A stretch of 64,000 nt of DNA from Erinaceus europaeus (taxonomy: Eukaryota > Chordata > Mammalia > Eulipotyphla > Erinaceidae), in assembly GCF_950295315.1 (NCBI RefSeq), contig NC_080181.1, positions 4,652,726 to 4,716,725 of the forward strand, given 5' to 3'. This document shows positions 11,956-23,817 of this stretch, piece after piece; the first letter of the stretch is position 1, and every line of letters begins with the position of its first letter. The position numbers and the translations under genes were made by a program. The notes below the pieces were generated by a model, which worked only from the letters and a program-made list of their open reading frames with translations, made no database searches and had not been told where the DNA came from.

Positions 11956-12331
11956 AAGATATAAAGCAGAACAAATTGTTTAGTCATCAGGAAACTAAAG
12001 GTAAGAGTAGAGCAGATGAGATTTGGGGTCTTCATGTTGGAAGAAGCTGGGAAATCTATTTTAGGTCTACTCCAAGGGGCCCGTGATTTTACTGATTTTT
12101 GCCTGAGCCTGACAGCTAACATGCAGGTGGGCAAAGAGTATTGTCTAGGAAGCTGGTGTGAGTGTTGAGAACAGGACTAGAATGGTGGGTCAAGGCAGAG
12201 AGTAGCTCCCAAATATGGGGGAAGTATATAAATACCGTTAACTGTGGCCTAGAGCCCATGTCTATTCATATTTAGCATAAGGACCTGTGTAACCTCTGCT
12301 CACAGGGCTTCACTGCTCCAGGATAACATTT

Positions 12332-12634
12332 TCTTTCTTTCTTTTTACTTTTTTCTTTTCTTTTTTTTGCCTCCAGAGTTATCACTGGGGCTCTGTGCTA
12401 GCACTACAAATCTACTACTCCTGGTGGCCATTTTCTCCATTTTTATTGGATAGGACAGAGAGAATTTGAGAGAGGGGAGGGAGAGAGACAGACAGACACC
12501 TGCAGACCTGCCTCACTGCTTCTGAAGCTTCCCCCTGCAGGTGGGGAGCCAGAGGACTGGAACCTGAATCCTTGTGCACGTCCTTGTGCTTAGAGTACTA
12601 TGTGCACTTAGCTGGATGCACCACTGCCTGGCCC
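12332..12634 (-). mobile_element. A-long SINE
   Basis: Extra segment gcctccagagttatcactgg is present; TSD ccaggat(a/g)acattt (12318-12331 and 12635-12648). Confidence 0.9.
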
Positions 12635-12663
12635 CCAGGATGACATTTAGTTCCCAAATACAG

Positions 12664-12872
12664 ACAGAGATGAAGAGAGATAAAAAGTGAGAAAATTACA
12701 GACAGAGAGAGAGGAAGAGAGAAAGAGAGAGATTGGGGGGGGGGAGAGAGATACCAAGCCCACAGTGCCACAGCTTCTTCCAGTGTTGTGGATTCCAGGC
12801 TCCAAGCTGGGTCTCACACACAGCAGAGCAGCACACTACCCAGGTGAGCTCTTCTGTCTGCACTGGCCTCCA
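12664..12872 (-). mobile_element. type E SINE
   Basis: GA-rich body, cacagcttcttccagtgttg, then caagctgggtctcacac and a reversed head ending near cagcacactacccaggtgag. Confidence 0.5.
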
Positions 12873-12938
12873 TAACTTGACCTCCCCCAGGTGGCCTCAA
12901 AGGCACAGTTGCAAGTAGTCCAGGAAATAATCTCTTTC

Positions 12939-13226
12939 GGGAGTCGGGCTGTAGCGCAGCAGGTTAAGCGTAGGTGGCGCAAAGCACAAGGACCGGCATA
13001 AGGATCCCGGTTCGAACCCCGGCTCCCCCCACCTGCAGGGGAGTCGCTTCACAGGCGGTGAAGCAGGTCTGCAGGTGTCTATCTTTCTCTCCTCCTCTCT
13101 GTCTTCCCCTCCTCTCTCCATTTCTCTCAGTCCTATCCAACAACGACAACAACAATAATAACTACAACAATAAAACAACAAGGGCAACAAAAGGGAATAA
13201 ATAAATAAAATAAATATTAAAAAAAA
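12939..13226 (+). mobile_element. type A SINE, complete
   Basis: Near-consensus copy with a perfect 16-bp TSD ggaaataatctctttc (12923-12938 and 13227-13242). Confidence 0.94.
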
Positions 13227-13242
13227 GGAAATAATCTCTTTC

Positions 13243-14183
13243 ATGAAAAGAGTGTAATTAGAATGTTCCTTAGGATCATGCGTACTTTCCCAGTCCACAA
13301 TTATGCCCAGAGGAACATCATATAATCACTGAGTGCTGTGTCAGGCTTTCTGTGTGTATACACAGATTCTGCCTTGCAGTACTCTTCAGGTTCCCAAATT
13401 AGATCCCAAAGGCAGCTGTCCTCGTCCCATCTCTGCTTTCAGTCACTGTCACATCACACAGGAATGCAGGGGAGACTGTTGCTCCCTCTCCTACTCCAGG
13501 AACTATAGCAAGATGACTTCATTTCTCACTGTCTCCACACCCCCTCTCCTGACAACTGGGGACATTTGGAGGTAGCGTCTGGCCCAGCCCACCATCTTGC
13601 TGAAAGCAGGTGCTTTTGCTGCTGCCAGTGCCCTCGTCCACGTGCTGGATGATGGCACAGCGGAGAGCAACAGGAAACGCAGCACCTGTGTTTCCACAAT
13701 TCAGTGAGGGACGACTGGAACTAATATTTCCTTCCTGGTCTTCTGAGGAACGTGGGGAGCTAGCCTTCAGAGGCAGAACATCTGGAGCATCTGGAGGAAG
13801 AGTCAGCTTCATGACTTCCTAAGCAGACCTCCTGGGGCCTCTCAGTGCACTCTCACCCTTCCCCCAGGCCAGAGCCCGTTTTTCACATGTTGCTGAGGCG
13901 TCCCTTGCTCTTTTCTCTCACACACCTTGACTGCTTCTGCCCTCACCTCACTCACCCGGCTCCTCTGCACAACCCCACCGTCATTTCTTCCAGCCTGCCA
14001 GCAGGGAACAGGTGCACCTTCTTATGCACATTTCCCAATCCTTTCTCAGCATGTCGGCTCTCTTGCCCATGTGCATTCAAGCCTGGGGCCGACCAGAAGG
14101 GCCAGATGGACTTCAGACTCAGGGCAAAGTATCCACACACGTGCTCGAGGGCTGCCTCAGGGAGCAGAAGGAAAACACAACTT
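13243..14183. other. unique intergenic DNA
   Basis: Several open frames of 70-120 codons overlap on both strands but show no domain, no conserved start and no splice pattern I can defend. Confidence 0.55.
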
Positions 14184-14332
14184 TTTTTTAAATTTTTTAA
14201 TTTATAAAATAGAGATATTGGTAAGACCATAGGATAAGAGGGGTATAATTCCACACAGTTCCCACCACCAAAACTCCCTATCCTATCTACCCCCTACCCC
14301 ACCCTTGCAAGCTTTCCTATTCTTTAGAACTC
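14184..14332 (-). mobile_element. R retroposon 3' fragment, left arm
   Basis: It begins with a T-run and carries the R block at 14229-14272. It abuts an inverted R fragment head to head. Confidence 0.65.
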
Positions 14333-14421
14333 TGGCGGTGGGAACAGTGTGGAGTTGTACCCCTGTTATCTTGTAACTTTGTAAATCAATTATTAAATCA
14401 CTAATAAAATTTTAAAAAAAA
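14333..14421 (+). mobile_element. R retroposon 3' fragment, right arm (inverted)
   Basis: The same R 3' end in sense orientation, ending tattaaatcactaataaaa plus an A-run. Together with the left arm it forms an imperfect inverted repeat with both tails pointing outward. Confidence 0.65.
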
Positions 14422-14423
14422 AC

Positions 14424-14636
14424 CTGGGGCCAGGTGGTGGCGCACCTGGTTAAGCACACACATTACAGTTCACGAGGACCCAGATTCGAGCCCCCAGTCC
14501 CCACCTGCAGGGGGAAAGCTTCACAAATGGTGAAGCAGGGCTGCAGGTATCTCTCTGTCTCTCTCCCTCTGTCTCCCCCTCCACTCTCAATTTCTCTCTA
14601 TCTCTATGCAATAATAAATAAATAAATCGTAAAAAC
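14424..14636 (+). mobile_element. type B SINE
   Basis: Head ggggccaggtggtggcgcac, box B gattcgagccc, tail (AATA)n. It directly follows the A-run of the inverted R fragment. Confidence 0.85.
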
Positions 14637-14829
14637 CCACAACCTTGTGTTGTGATATTAGTGCATGGTCCATGGCCACTAAAATGATAAAGGCAGACAC
14701 AAACAAAATGGGGGGTTTGGGGAAACAGTGAGTTCCCTCCCTCTGCAGGACTTCAAGCAGAGGTTAGGCAGTCACTAAGCAGGGGTCCTTTCTTCTACTT
14801 TGTTCTTGAACTTTTTAGGGAAAAAAAAT

Positions 14830-14955
14830 TGTTGATGGGGGAGTTGGTAGAGGGAGAAATAGGGCATCACTCAAACACACTCAATGTCAGGGACCAAAGT
14901 CAGAACCTCAGGCTTCAAGATTCAGTGCTCTAACCACTGTGCCACCCCCTGGGCC
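14830..14955 (-). mobile_element. diverged SINE, type D-like
   Basis: caaagtcagaacctcaggcttc and ctaaccactgtgccaccccctggg give the reversed box B and head. Confidence 0.55.
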
Positions 14956-15284
14956 TCCTCTTCCTTGACCCTTTAAAGGTAAACTTCATAGGGCCCTGCG
15001 CCGCTGGGTTTGGGTTCCAAATGCTTTGTAGTCTCTGCCGGAAGCCAGCAGCAGACCAGGTAGGTCTGTCCCCTGCTCCCAGCCCGCAGACCTGGATTCC
15101 TTCCTCTCGCTGGGGCTCAGCACTGCGAGGCACCCTTCAGGCACACACTCAGCACTGTGCTGGCCAGTCGTGCACCCCTCTTTCATCTCCTCATTCTATT
15201 TACAGAACATGAAAAGCCATCACATTGTATTCTTAAATTGGAAAGCCTGCCCGCCTCTGACACTGCCACCCCTCAGCTGAGCTA

Positions 15285-15430
15285 TGGGACCGTGATCAAG
15301 ACACAGGCTTTGAGACTCGTGCACTGACTCAGCTGCTCCACTAACTAACCATGTAGCACTGAGTGCCAGTTCATCCGTCTGTAGCATGGCGATCGTAGCA
15401 TTGATCGCAAGTGGGAGTGCTTATCCTAGT
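15285..15430 (+). mobile_element. MIR-like ancient SINE
   Basis: ctccactaactaaccatgtagc...ccagttcatccgtctgtagcatgg follows the MIR core pattern (splice-site-like, consensus from memory). Confidence 0.5.
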
Positions 15431-15526
15431 ACCTGGGTGGGCCAGCCATCACCGCCTCCAGTGATGTCATATGTGAAGTCTGCTTTATACAGGGCTGGGA
15501 GACTCTTTCTTACACAATTGCGTACA

Positions 15527-15540
15527 CACACATGCACACA

Positions 15541-15595
<55 letters not shown>

Positions 15596-15599
15596 TCAC
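15527..15599 (+). repeat. (CA)n microsatellite
   Basis: About 30 CA units with two interruptions (ATGC and ATTC). Confidence 0.95.
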
Positions 15600-17447
15600 A
15601 ACCTGAAACAAGTATGCCCCCAAAAGCTAGCAATGTTGTCTCTGGGCAGTGGAATTTTCAAGGCTATTTTTGGCTCTGTTGTTTGTGTTTGCTTGAGTGT
15701 GTTTTCTGTGTTTCAGGGGAAACTGTTTTAAATAGTACTACTCACAAAAGACCTGTTTGAAAGTGAAGTCAAGTCATTATGTGCACAGCCTATGTCTGGT
15801 CCTGTGGATGCAGGTCAGGGATGTTTGAACTGAGGCTGAGGGAGTGGGGACACAGAGTAAAATGTGAAGGACACACTGCTGAGGAGTGAGTGAGCGTGAG
15901 CAGAAGGAACACACTTCCAACAGGAGTGGAAAACTGAGTTGGGGAGATGTGGACTGAGTTGAGACTGGGGAATAGGCTGGATTTAGTGATGGAAATAAAG
16001 AGGGTGGGTGTAAGGGGTCGCCTGGCTGGCCTTCAGCTGGTGTCTCACTGAGGACAGAGATCTACTGACCTACCAAGCCATCACGCATGTCCAGCCATCC
16101 CTTCCTCTCCCTAGACTTTCTCCCGGCCCCCACTACCCCGAAGTCTCAGGCTTTGTCCCCATGAAAATATGCATTTGCCACCTCTTAGCATCTCTCTGTG
16201 GTACACAGTCACCTCCACTTCCAAGTCCTGCCTGCTGAGACCTCTGCCCTCCATGGGCCTGAGAGACATACTTCTTGAGAATCAGACCTGAGCAGTGCCT
16301 TTTTCATCTTACAGATCTTCCTGAATTTGCGACGGGATTGCGCCACAGGTGAAAGTATCACAAGGTGAAGGTGCAGGCCAGAACTGAACACCATGAAAGA
16401 CACCTGAAGCACATGGCTGCCACAGCCCCTGAAGCTGAGAGAGAACTCGTCAATCAAATCATCCAGAGTTGGGGACCATCTGTAGTTGGCACCACCCTCC
16501 CCTGGAAATGCTGGAGCAACAGAATCTACAGGTAAGGATAGCACAGGGGGAGTTTTCATGTTGATCTCCATCTGCCTTGGAAGTGAGATGCTCTGCTGAG
16601 TTAGACAGGCCCCTACACCACAAGGAGTGTTGAAGACGTCTCACACGCTTGGATGCACCTGGGCCCTGAAGCATAGGCTCGGTGTTCACAGCAGTCTCCG
16701 GAAGCGTTCAGTTACGAAGGGTCTCCAGCACACGGGGGGACTCAGGAGAACCAGAATTACCTAGTATCCAGAGAGAGGAGAGGGAGACCTTTCCAGAAGG
16801 AAAGAATAATTGTTTTCAATGGGCTCCTTCTGTTCAAAGCCCCAAAATCTTTCTCTTGGAGAAGGCAAAGTGTCTTCAGTTAAACAGCTTCTGTGGCCTG
16901 TGCGTGCAGGGCTGTGGTCCGCAGCGGTTTTGTTATTGTTGTATCTGTCATAGGGACTTGAGTTGGCTAAGTGTGCCCTCAGAGCACTAGTAGTGACTCC
17001 TCAGGTCCTAAGTGTTCACAGCGCTTTGCAAGTGCCTGAGCCGCATCTGTAGCAAGAGTGAAGGCTTGGCGGGGGTGGGGTGGGGGGGGTGGGGGGCTCT
17101 CCATCCCCTGCCCTGAGCCTCCCATTCCCAGCCAGAACCAACAGCCAGATGCTGGCTTAAACTCACTGCTACTGCTGCTGACACCATACTTGTTCTGCAC
17201 CCATCCTGTGCCTTTTCATTCAACGTACTGCAGCTACAGCTGCTCTTTTGTGGAGAACACAGGGCTTGTTTTACTTGAGGAGGGTCTTACCGTGTGGGAG
17301 TGAAGCACAAGGTTTGTTTTTTCTTCTCATCACTTGTCTCTGTTTTTTGTGACTGGTTTAACCTAAGCTTGTGATGATCTTAATAGACCCGTCATCACTC
17401 ATCCTGGTCCATCTGCGTGAGACCCATTTCATATTTCAGAATATTTA
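15600..17447. other. unique intergenic DNA
   Basis: Nothing recognised; includes a G-rich run near 17,069-17,095. Confidence 0.55.
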
Positions 17448-17620
17448 CCGAGGTGCTGGGTGGTGGAGCACCAGGCTGAGTGCACATGCTAACATGTGCC
17501 AAGACCTGGGTTCAAGCCTCCAGCCCCCACCTGCAGGTGGGAGTTTTGTGAGTGGTGAAGCAGGTCTGCAGGTGTCCTCTTTTGACTTCTCTATCTCCAC
17601 CTCCTCTCCCAGAGACAGAG
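17448..17620 (+). mobile_element. type B SINE, diverged
   Basis: ggtgctgggtggtggagcacc head, box B gggttcaagcc, body lacking most of its tail. Confidence 0.75.
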
Positions 17621-18974
17621 GATTCAAGAGCTGGGCACCACTCGGGGGTCTGCCAGTACTAGACTTGGTGCCTTCTTGGGAAACAGAGCAAGTCTTTTGT
17701 TTGCCAACACGGGAAGGAATTAGGTATGGTCAGAACATGATGAAACAGGAAACAGAAATGTGGAGGTGAGCACAGAAAAGCCTTGCATATGAGCACCCCT
17801 GGGGCGTGGGGCTGGCCCAGAGGCTCGTGGAGGGAGGTGCCCTCACCGCAGCGGAGCTTCATGGCGGCAAAATACAGAATGACAGGGGCAGCGACTCAGG
17901 CCCCAGATGATGAGGTAGTGTGGTAGTGATCAAAAAGGGCATTATTAAGGGAGCCAGTCCCTTGCCCTTATGCAACTTTTGTAGTTTCTCTGTATCTCAT
18001 GACCTTAGACTTTCTTCCAGTTGTGGAAGCGTTGAGTGTCAGTTGTTGTTCCCAACCAGAATTATTTCGAGTTCTGTCTTCTTTGGGTCTTTCTGCTAGA
18101 TTAGCAAGCTAGTTTGGTCTAAGTCTGATCCATTAGAGAATGATGAAGCCTTCTTTAGGCACTTTGACTGGGTTTCCAGGTCTATTATTAACCCTTGCTT
18201 CTGGATGCATGTACACCTGTACACAGTACCCTAAACCCTAGTCTGTATCTAGTCTCTGTAACTTTGTTAGGTGATGTGCTAGCTAAAATAGAACTGGGTA
18301 GTCCTATGTGTTTGGAAAGCCAGATCTTATATCTTAGAAAGAATGTTTTCTGTTTTTTAGCTTTTTGTAGGTTTACAAATGCAGAAAGTACATGTCTTAA
18401 CTAAAGATCATTTCAACAAAACAGTGGCTACTACATATAAGATTTTCTCTGAAAAATGTCTCTGTTCCCACTGCAGATTCCTTATTGCAGTCCATAGTAC
18501 AGTCTACTTGTTTAATGTTGCCAAAAGTAGGTATACAAGTGATTTGTAGAAGACTGCATAAGTGGAAATTTCAAAGAATATTATTTTTGTGAACTGGGAC
18601 TCATTCACATATGCTTTTTAGAGATAGATACAGAAAAGCTGAGAGCTTTGCAGAGTTCCTGGCAGATGGTGAGTACTCATAATTGATGTTGTCATCATTA
18701 CGACTTAGGCTGTAATTCTGGCATGCTGTGAGCAAACACTCTGCTGGCACAGAGACAAGAGATGACTTCCACTGCCATAGAGCTTGGCATTCATCTGGGA
18801 TGTAGATGTTTATCCAAACTCACACAGCAAGTTTAAACTGACCACAGTAACAAGTTCTATGGAGAAAAGGCACATAAAGCTATGAAAATGTAGAAAGGTC
18901 TGTAAGGTCAGGGGAGGCTTCCTGGTGGAGGTGAGCTGAGTTCAGAAGAAAGAGTAGGACTTGGAAGAAAGAGT
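17621..18974. other. unique intergenic DNA
   Basis: Moderately AT-rich with no repeat or coding signal that I recognise. Confidence 0.55.
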
Positions 18975-19122
18975 AGGACTTGCAGCTCAGGAGGTGATTC
19001 AGTAACTAGAGTGTTGGGCTAAAAGCATCCGATCCCTGGCATCATGTCCGATCCCTGGCATCATGTACGCCAGAATGATACTCTGATTCTCTCTTTCATG
19101 TTGATAAATAAAATTTTAAAAA
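18975..19122 (+). mobile_element. type D SINE with internal duplication
   Basis: The 19-bp block ccgatccctggcatcatgt occurs twice in tandem over box B (about 19029-19066). Tail gataaataaaattttaaaaaa. Confidence 0.7.
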
Positions 19123-19528
19123 AGAGAGAAATGAAGATGAAGTAGGAGTCAGAGGGCCAGCACAGTGAGAAAAGACTCCCGGCTAAGAGAACAGAATGTT
19201 TGAGGGCAGTGGAGGCCAGGGAGACGGGATCAAAGTCAGAAGGCAAACAGATGGACTCGAGAAATATTTAGATGGTAAAAGCCACAAGAGGAAGTTGTTT
19301 GTTAGCTATGAATAAAGAAAAAGAGTTGTCAAGTGGCAACTCCTAAACTTTGTCAGATAGCACTTTAATCAAATGATCAAAGTTAACATCAGAAATTTAA
19401 CTCATTTGTAGAAAAGAACCCACATCACTTCTGGATCATTCTTGGGCAATAAAATGTGTTATTGAATTGAAACTGAATGTCCACACAAAAGAAAAACCTT
19501 GGGCCATTACACCAGGTACAAACTAGCT

Positions 19529-19650
19529 CAAGTAGCCCAGGTTGTGCAGTGGTGAGAGCACCAGATTTACAAGCATAAAGTCCTGGATTCTCTCCCAGAC
19601 ATTTCTGTCTCTCCTAGGAAAATAAATAGATAAATATTTTTAAAAAAACC
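19529..19650 (+). mobile_element. type D SINE inside L1
   Basis: cagtggtgagagcaccag head, cctggattctctccc box B region, then an A-rich tail. Confidence 0.6.
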
Positions 19651-20056
19651 TTAAGGAAATGAGATATGACAGTGACTTCTTAGATATACAAACAATTACA
19701 AAATTAATAAATGAGACTACATAAAATTTAAGACCTTCTGCACATCAAAGAAAATAGTCAACAGAATGAAAGCAACTCATAGAATAAGAAATATTTGCAG
19801 ATCATGTATCCAGTAAAGGTTAATATTCAGAATATTTAAGGAACTCTTCCAATTCAATGACAGTAAGCCAAACAATGTCATTGTAAAGTGGGCTAGTGTT
19901 GAGTGATTGTTATTCAGTGAATATTAACAGATGCCAATAAGCATGTGACTAGATGTTCAAACTCACTCATCCTTAGAGATATGCAAGTCGAAATGGCCAT
20001 GTCACCTCACATCTGTCTGGGTGACTACAGTCAGGAGAACATAAAGTAAAGAAGAC

Positions 20057-20192
20057 TGGGGGGTAGATAGCACAGTGCTCACCCGGAAGGACTGACATGC
20101 CCAAAACACCAAAGGTCCCTTCCCAGCTTCAATCCCCAGCAACACAAGAAGCCAGGGCTTAGCAGTGCTCTGGGAAAGATAACAATAAATAA
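20057..20192 (+). mobile_element. type C SINE inside L1
   Basis: ggggggtagatagcacagtg head, cttcaatccccagcaacac, gggcttagcagtgctctggg end. Confidence 0.7.
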
Positions 20193-20317
20193 AGAGCCTT
20201 ATCAAAGGCTGAGATGGCTGAGATCAAAGATATTGGAACCTTGCACATTTTTCTTAATGATTTAAAATGGTGCAGCCACTATGAGATCAGTATGGAGCTC
20301 CTCAAAGATGCATGGAT

Positions 20318-20352
20318 GCATACATACATATATACATACATACATACAAACA
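20318..20352 (+). repeat. (TACA)n short microsatellite in L1
   Basis: catacatacatatatacatacatacatacaaac-type run, interrupted. Confidence 0.7.
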
Positions 20353-20796
20353 TGCATAGACCTATCAAATGATCCAGCAATCCCATTTTTGAGAAAATAG
20401 GGGGGAAAAGTAGTACACTGAAAAGCTATTTTCACACTCATACTCTTGGCAGTATTCACAATAGCCGAGAAACAAGCCTTCAAACGCCCCTTGATGGATA
20501 ACGAATGTGTGCTGTACACACACAGTGGGGTCCTCTGTGGCCACAGGAGAAAGACTCCTGTTAACCACTACACTGTCATAAACCTCGAGGACTCAGCACC
20601 AAGTGTTACAAACCAGTTACCATGAGACAAATGATGAATGATTTCATTCAGATGAAATCTCAAAACTAGGCAGATAATAGAAACGGAATAAAAAGGCTGT
20701 AGTCAAGGACTGGGGAGTGGGCTCATTGAGTCTAACTAGCATTACAGTTTTCCAAGACGGAAAGAAAAACCTTCATCTTGTAAAATAATGACTATT

Positions 20797-21058
20797 TCTT
20801 TCTTTTTTCCTTTTTTTTAACCACAAGGGTTATCGGGGTTGGGTGGCCATATAACTCCATTGTTCCAGATAGCCATTTTTTCTAGAGGGTAGAAAGAGAG
20901 ATAGGGAATGAGAGAGAAAGAGAGAGAAAAGAGGCAGAGAGGAGAGACACCTGTACACCGCTCCACCGCCCATGAAGCTTACTTACCCTCTACGGCTGGG
21001 GACTGGGCATGAGCATTGTGTGTGCTCTCTACTGACTACTGCACTGTCACCTGGCCAC
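20797..21058 (-). mobile_element. A-long SINE, diverged, inside L1
   Basis: aaccacaagggttatcgggg extra segment, GA-rich body, reversed head ending tgcactgtcacctggcc. Confidence 0.7.
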
Positions 21059-21460
21059 AATGTGAATACTCCTAACTACAATGTATGCTTAGAAATCATG
21101 ATAGCAATATTGTAGCAAAGTTTTGACCACAAATAAAAAAATAACTGATGTACAGTCATTGACAATTTTAATATTATGAAAGACAAAAAAAAAAACTCAG
21201 GATATAATCAGATTTTTAAAAGGCTAAAGAGAAATAACAACTGACTACCGTACATGATCTTGGATTTCACTTCACAACAAATGTTATTAAGTCTTTAGAG
21301 GAAATCTGAAGAAGATCCCTGAGTTAGATAATGGTGTGTCCCTGGTACTTACCTGATTTTGATAATGTACCACTTTAATGTGAAAGGGTCTCTGTGCCAT
21401 TAGGAAATACTGGCATTTGATTAGTAACTTATTCTCTAAGGATACAGGACAGAAAGAAAG

Positions 21461-21523
21461 GGTGTGTGTGTGTGCGCGCGTGTGCATGTTTGTGTGTGTG
21501 TGTGGAGAGAGAGAGAGAGAAAG
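21461..21523 (+). repeat. (TG)n-(GA)n microsatellite
   Basis: A TG run with a CGCGCG centre, passing into a GA run. Confidence 0.9.
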
Positions 21524-21627
21524 TAAATGCAGCCTGTCAGCCTTTAGGACGTATGAGTAATCAGCTAACCAGTTTCCAGTGGGAAAACGTGATAGATATG
21601 TTGTTCCTGATCTTAATGAATTACTTT

Positions 21628-21708
21628 TGTACCACTGGGGCTAGGTGCCTGCAATATGCATCTACCACTCTTAGTAGCCATTTGTTCCTTTTTAGTTATT
21701 CTATTTTA
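21628..21708 (-). mobile_element. outer A-long SINE, left piece
   Basis: accactggggctaggtgcctgc and the following block are the extra 3' segment of a SINE whose remainder lies at 22004-22205, split by the next element. Confidence 0.65.
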
Positions 21709-22003
21709 TTTTATTTTTGCCTCCAGGGTTATCACTGTGGCTCAGTGCCTGCGCTACAAATCCACTGCGCCTGGAGGCCATTTTTTCTCATTTGTTGTCC
21801 TTGTTGTTTATCACTGTTGTTGTTGTTGTTGTTGTTGTTTTTGGATAGGAGAGAAATGGAAAGAGGAGAGGAAGACAGAGAGGGCGAGAGAAAGATAGAC
21901 ACCTGCAGACCTGTGAAGTGACCCCCCTGCAGGTGGGGCTCGAAACAGGATCCTTGCACTGGTCCTTGCACTTTATATCATGTGTGCTACCAACCGGCCC
22001 TCC
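21709..22003 (-). mobile_element. inner A-long SINE nested in a SINE
   Basis: Complete from gcctccagggttatcactg to gctaccaaccggccctcc; cctttttagttatt (left) and cctttttaattatt (right) look like its TSD. It contains a (GTT)n run and a short deletion in the body. Confidence 0.8.
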
Positions 22004-22205
22004 CTTTTTAATTATTTTATTTGACAGGACAGAGAGTAATGGAGAGGAGATTGGGGACACAGAGAAGGAGAGTCAGAGAGACACCTGTAGACGTGCTTCA
22101 CCACTTGTGAATCTTCTCCTCTGCAAGTGGGGACTAAGGGATTGAATCAGGTCCTTGAGCATGGCAGTGTAAGCACTCAACTCTTTGTGCCCCCACCTGG
22201 CCCCT
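22004..22205 (-). mobile_element. outer A-long SINE, right piece
   Basis: Resumes with tttgacaggacagagagtaatgg and ends at the reversed head gcccccacctggcccc. Confidence 0.7.
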
Positions 22206-22584
22206 GTGTCCCTGACCCTTTGGCTAGTTTAGCCAGATGTTCATCACTCAAGTAGAGAGAAACTGGTTAAATCATTATTAGAGAATTGAGAAGGCAAAAA
22301 GAGAAGGTCACGTTTAGCTAACGGCTTCAGAAAGCCCTGATACTTGAATGCAAAGTGTGTCCAGGGAAGAAGTCCGGGTAATTAGAAAGGACCCAGGGCC
22401 GGGACTCAGGTCTGTGGGGAGGAAACACTACCTGGCTGTGCTGGTAGCTGAGGAGCCCAAAGACAACCTGGTGACATGGGACACTGACTTTCCCTTTTGA
22501 TAAAGACCCTAAGTAGAGCATCTGGGAATAGCCCTGGGAAGCCCTCGGCCTTTGTTACTAGCAGAAGTTTCTCTAGGTTTGTAG

Positions 22585-22690
22585 CTGAACACAGGAGCCT
22601 TCAGTCACATTGCCTGGGTTCACTTCCCTTCCACGGCTTACTAATTATAGATGTCAGAAAGGCTGCTTTCTTGTTGCCATAATGGCAGTA
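22585..22690 (+). mobile_element. MIR-like ancient SINE
   Basis: cattgcctgggttcacttcccttcc...cttactaattatag follows the MIR 5' core pattern. Confidence 0.45.
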
Positions 22691-23101
22691 AAATATACAG
22701 AAGTTCACTAATGCTAACTACCAGAGACCGTCAAACTGTACCATTCATAAGATACAGCACACTTCTGGAAACAACCCCAAAATGTGAATAATATTCTTTC
22801 TCAACTCACAGATCAGAATGAACATAAATTGAGGCCTGATAACTTCCCTAAGGCTACAAGAGCTTTCAGGGGGACTTAGCCAGAATTCTTTATACTCCTC
22901 ACCACTGCCTAACTTTCTACATCTTTAATTTTTCTTTTGTGTGTGTTTACCCATTATTTTGCATATGTGTGACTTCAGTGGAAATGAAAAAGCAGGGTTT
23001 TGGTATGCCTGGTAATCTCTTTATCTGGGTCTGCATCTTTTTTTTTAAATCCCTGCTGGTCCACTAGGACATATGCTTGATGAGAACAGTGACTATTTAA
23101 T

Positions 23102-23384
23102 TTTTTTAATATTTATTTTATTTATTTATTCCCTTTTGTTGCCCTTGTTGTTGTTTTTTTATTGTAGTTATTGTTGTTGTCGTTGTTGGATAGGACAGAG
23201 AGAAATGGAGAGAGGAGGGGAAGACAGAGAGGGGGAGAGAAAGATAGACACCTGCAGACCTGCTTCACCGCCTGTGAAGCGACTCCCCTGCAGGTGGGGA
23301 GCCGGGGTTCGAACCGGGATCCTTATGCCGGTCCTTGTGCTTTGCGCCACCTGCGCTTAACCCGCTGCGCTACAGCCTGACTCC
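23102..23384 (-). mobile_element. type A SINE, complete
   Basis: TSD tgagaacagtgac(t/g)atttaat, 21 bp with one mismatch (23081-23101 and 23385-23405). Box B complement ggttcgaaccgg. Confidence 0.93.
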
Positions 23385-23585
23385 TGAGAACAGTGACGAT
23401 TTAATCCTTTGTCGTTGGTTGCTATGTTCCGGCCCTTTAACCTGAGCCTGGCACAGAGTAGCTGTCACATTATATTTGTGGGATGGATGAGAATTAAGCT
23501 GAGGCTTTCAAAAAGAACACCTTATAATGGCCACAATATTGAAAAGGTGTAGGGTTGGTTTTATATCACAGGTGTTTTATAAAGA

Positions 23586-23815
23586 ATGTGTGTGTGTGTG
23601 TGTTTGTGTGTGTGTGTTTGTGTGTGTCTGTGTGTGTGTGTCTGTGTGTGTTTGTGTGTGTGTGTCTGTGTGTGTGTCTGTGTCTGTGTGTGTGTGTGTC
23701 TGTGTGTGTGTGTGTGTGTTTGGGTGTGTGTGTGTGAGTGTGTGTATTTGTGTGTGACTGTGTGTGTTTGTTTGTGTGTGTGTGTGTGTGTGTGTGTGGG
23801 GGTCTGTGTGTGTTT
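23586..23815 (+). repeat. compound (TG)n tract, about 230 bp
   Basis: Alternating TG with TTTG, TCTG, GAGTG and GGTCTG variants. Alternating purine-pyrimidine over this length can adopt Z-DNA. Confidence 0.95.
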
Positions 23816-23817
23816 TG

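Larger units (their letters stand above)
11113..12290 (-). mobile_element. R retroposon, longest copy
   Basis: R is a family I cannot name. Its 3' end (minus strand) reads ...ATTATTAAATCACTAATAAA plus poly(A), and its body includes the conserved block ggataagaggggtacaattcc. This copy starts at a T-run, is interrupted by a type D SINE (11279-11417) and a type A SINE (11657-11955), and can be followed to about 12.29 kb through segments shared with 25449-26440 (caaattgtt...gcctgagc...tagctcccaaatatgg). No open frame of note; possibly the 3' UTR of a lineage-specific L1. Confidence 0.7.
19495..21140 (+). mobile_element. L1 3' end, sense, with three SINE insertions
   Basis: Landmarks in order: ccattacaccaggtacaaactagctcaag, aaatgagactacataaaattt, cacatcaaagaaaatagtcaacag, tcaaatgatccagcaatccca, ttcacaatagccgagaaacaagc, then the 3' UTR. 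SINEs split it at 19529-19650, 20057-20192 and 20797-21058. Reading frames are destroyed. Confidence 0.72.

Noticed and set aside
12897..13298. 133-codon frame containing a MERGGEDREEERKIDTC-type peptide
   Set aside because: The same peptide recurs wherever a type A SINE lies on the minus strand; it is translated SINE sequence, not a gene family.
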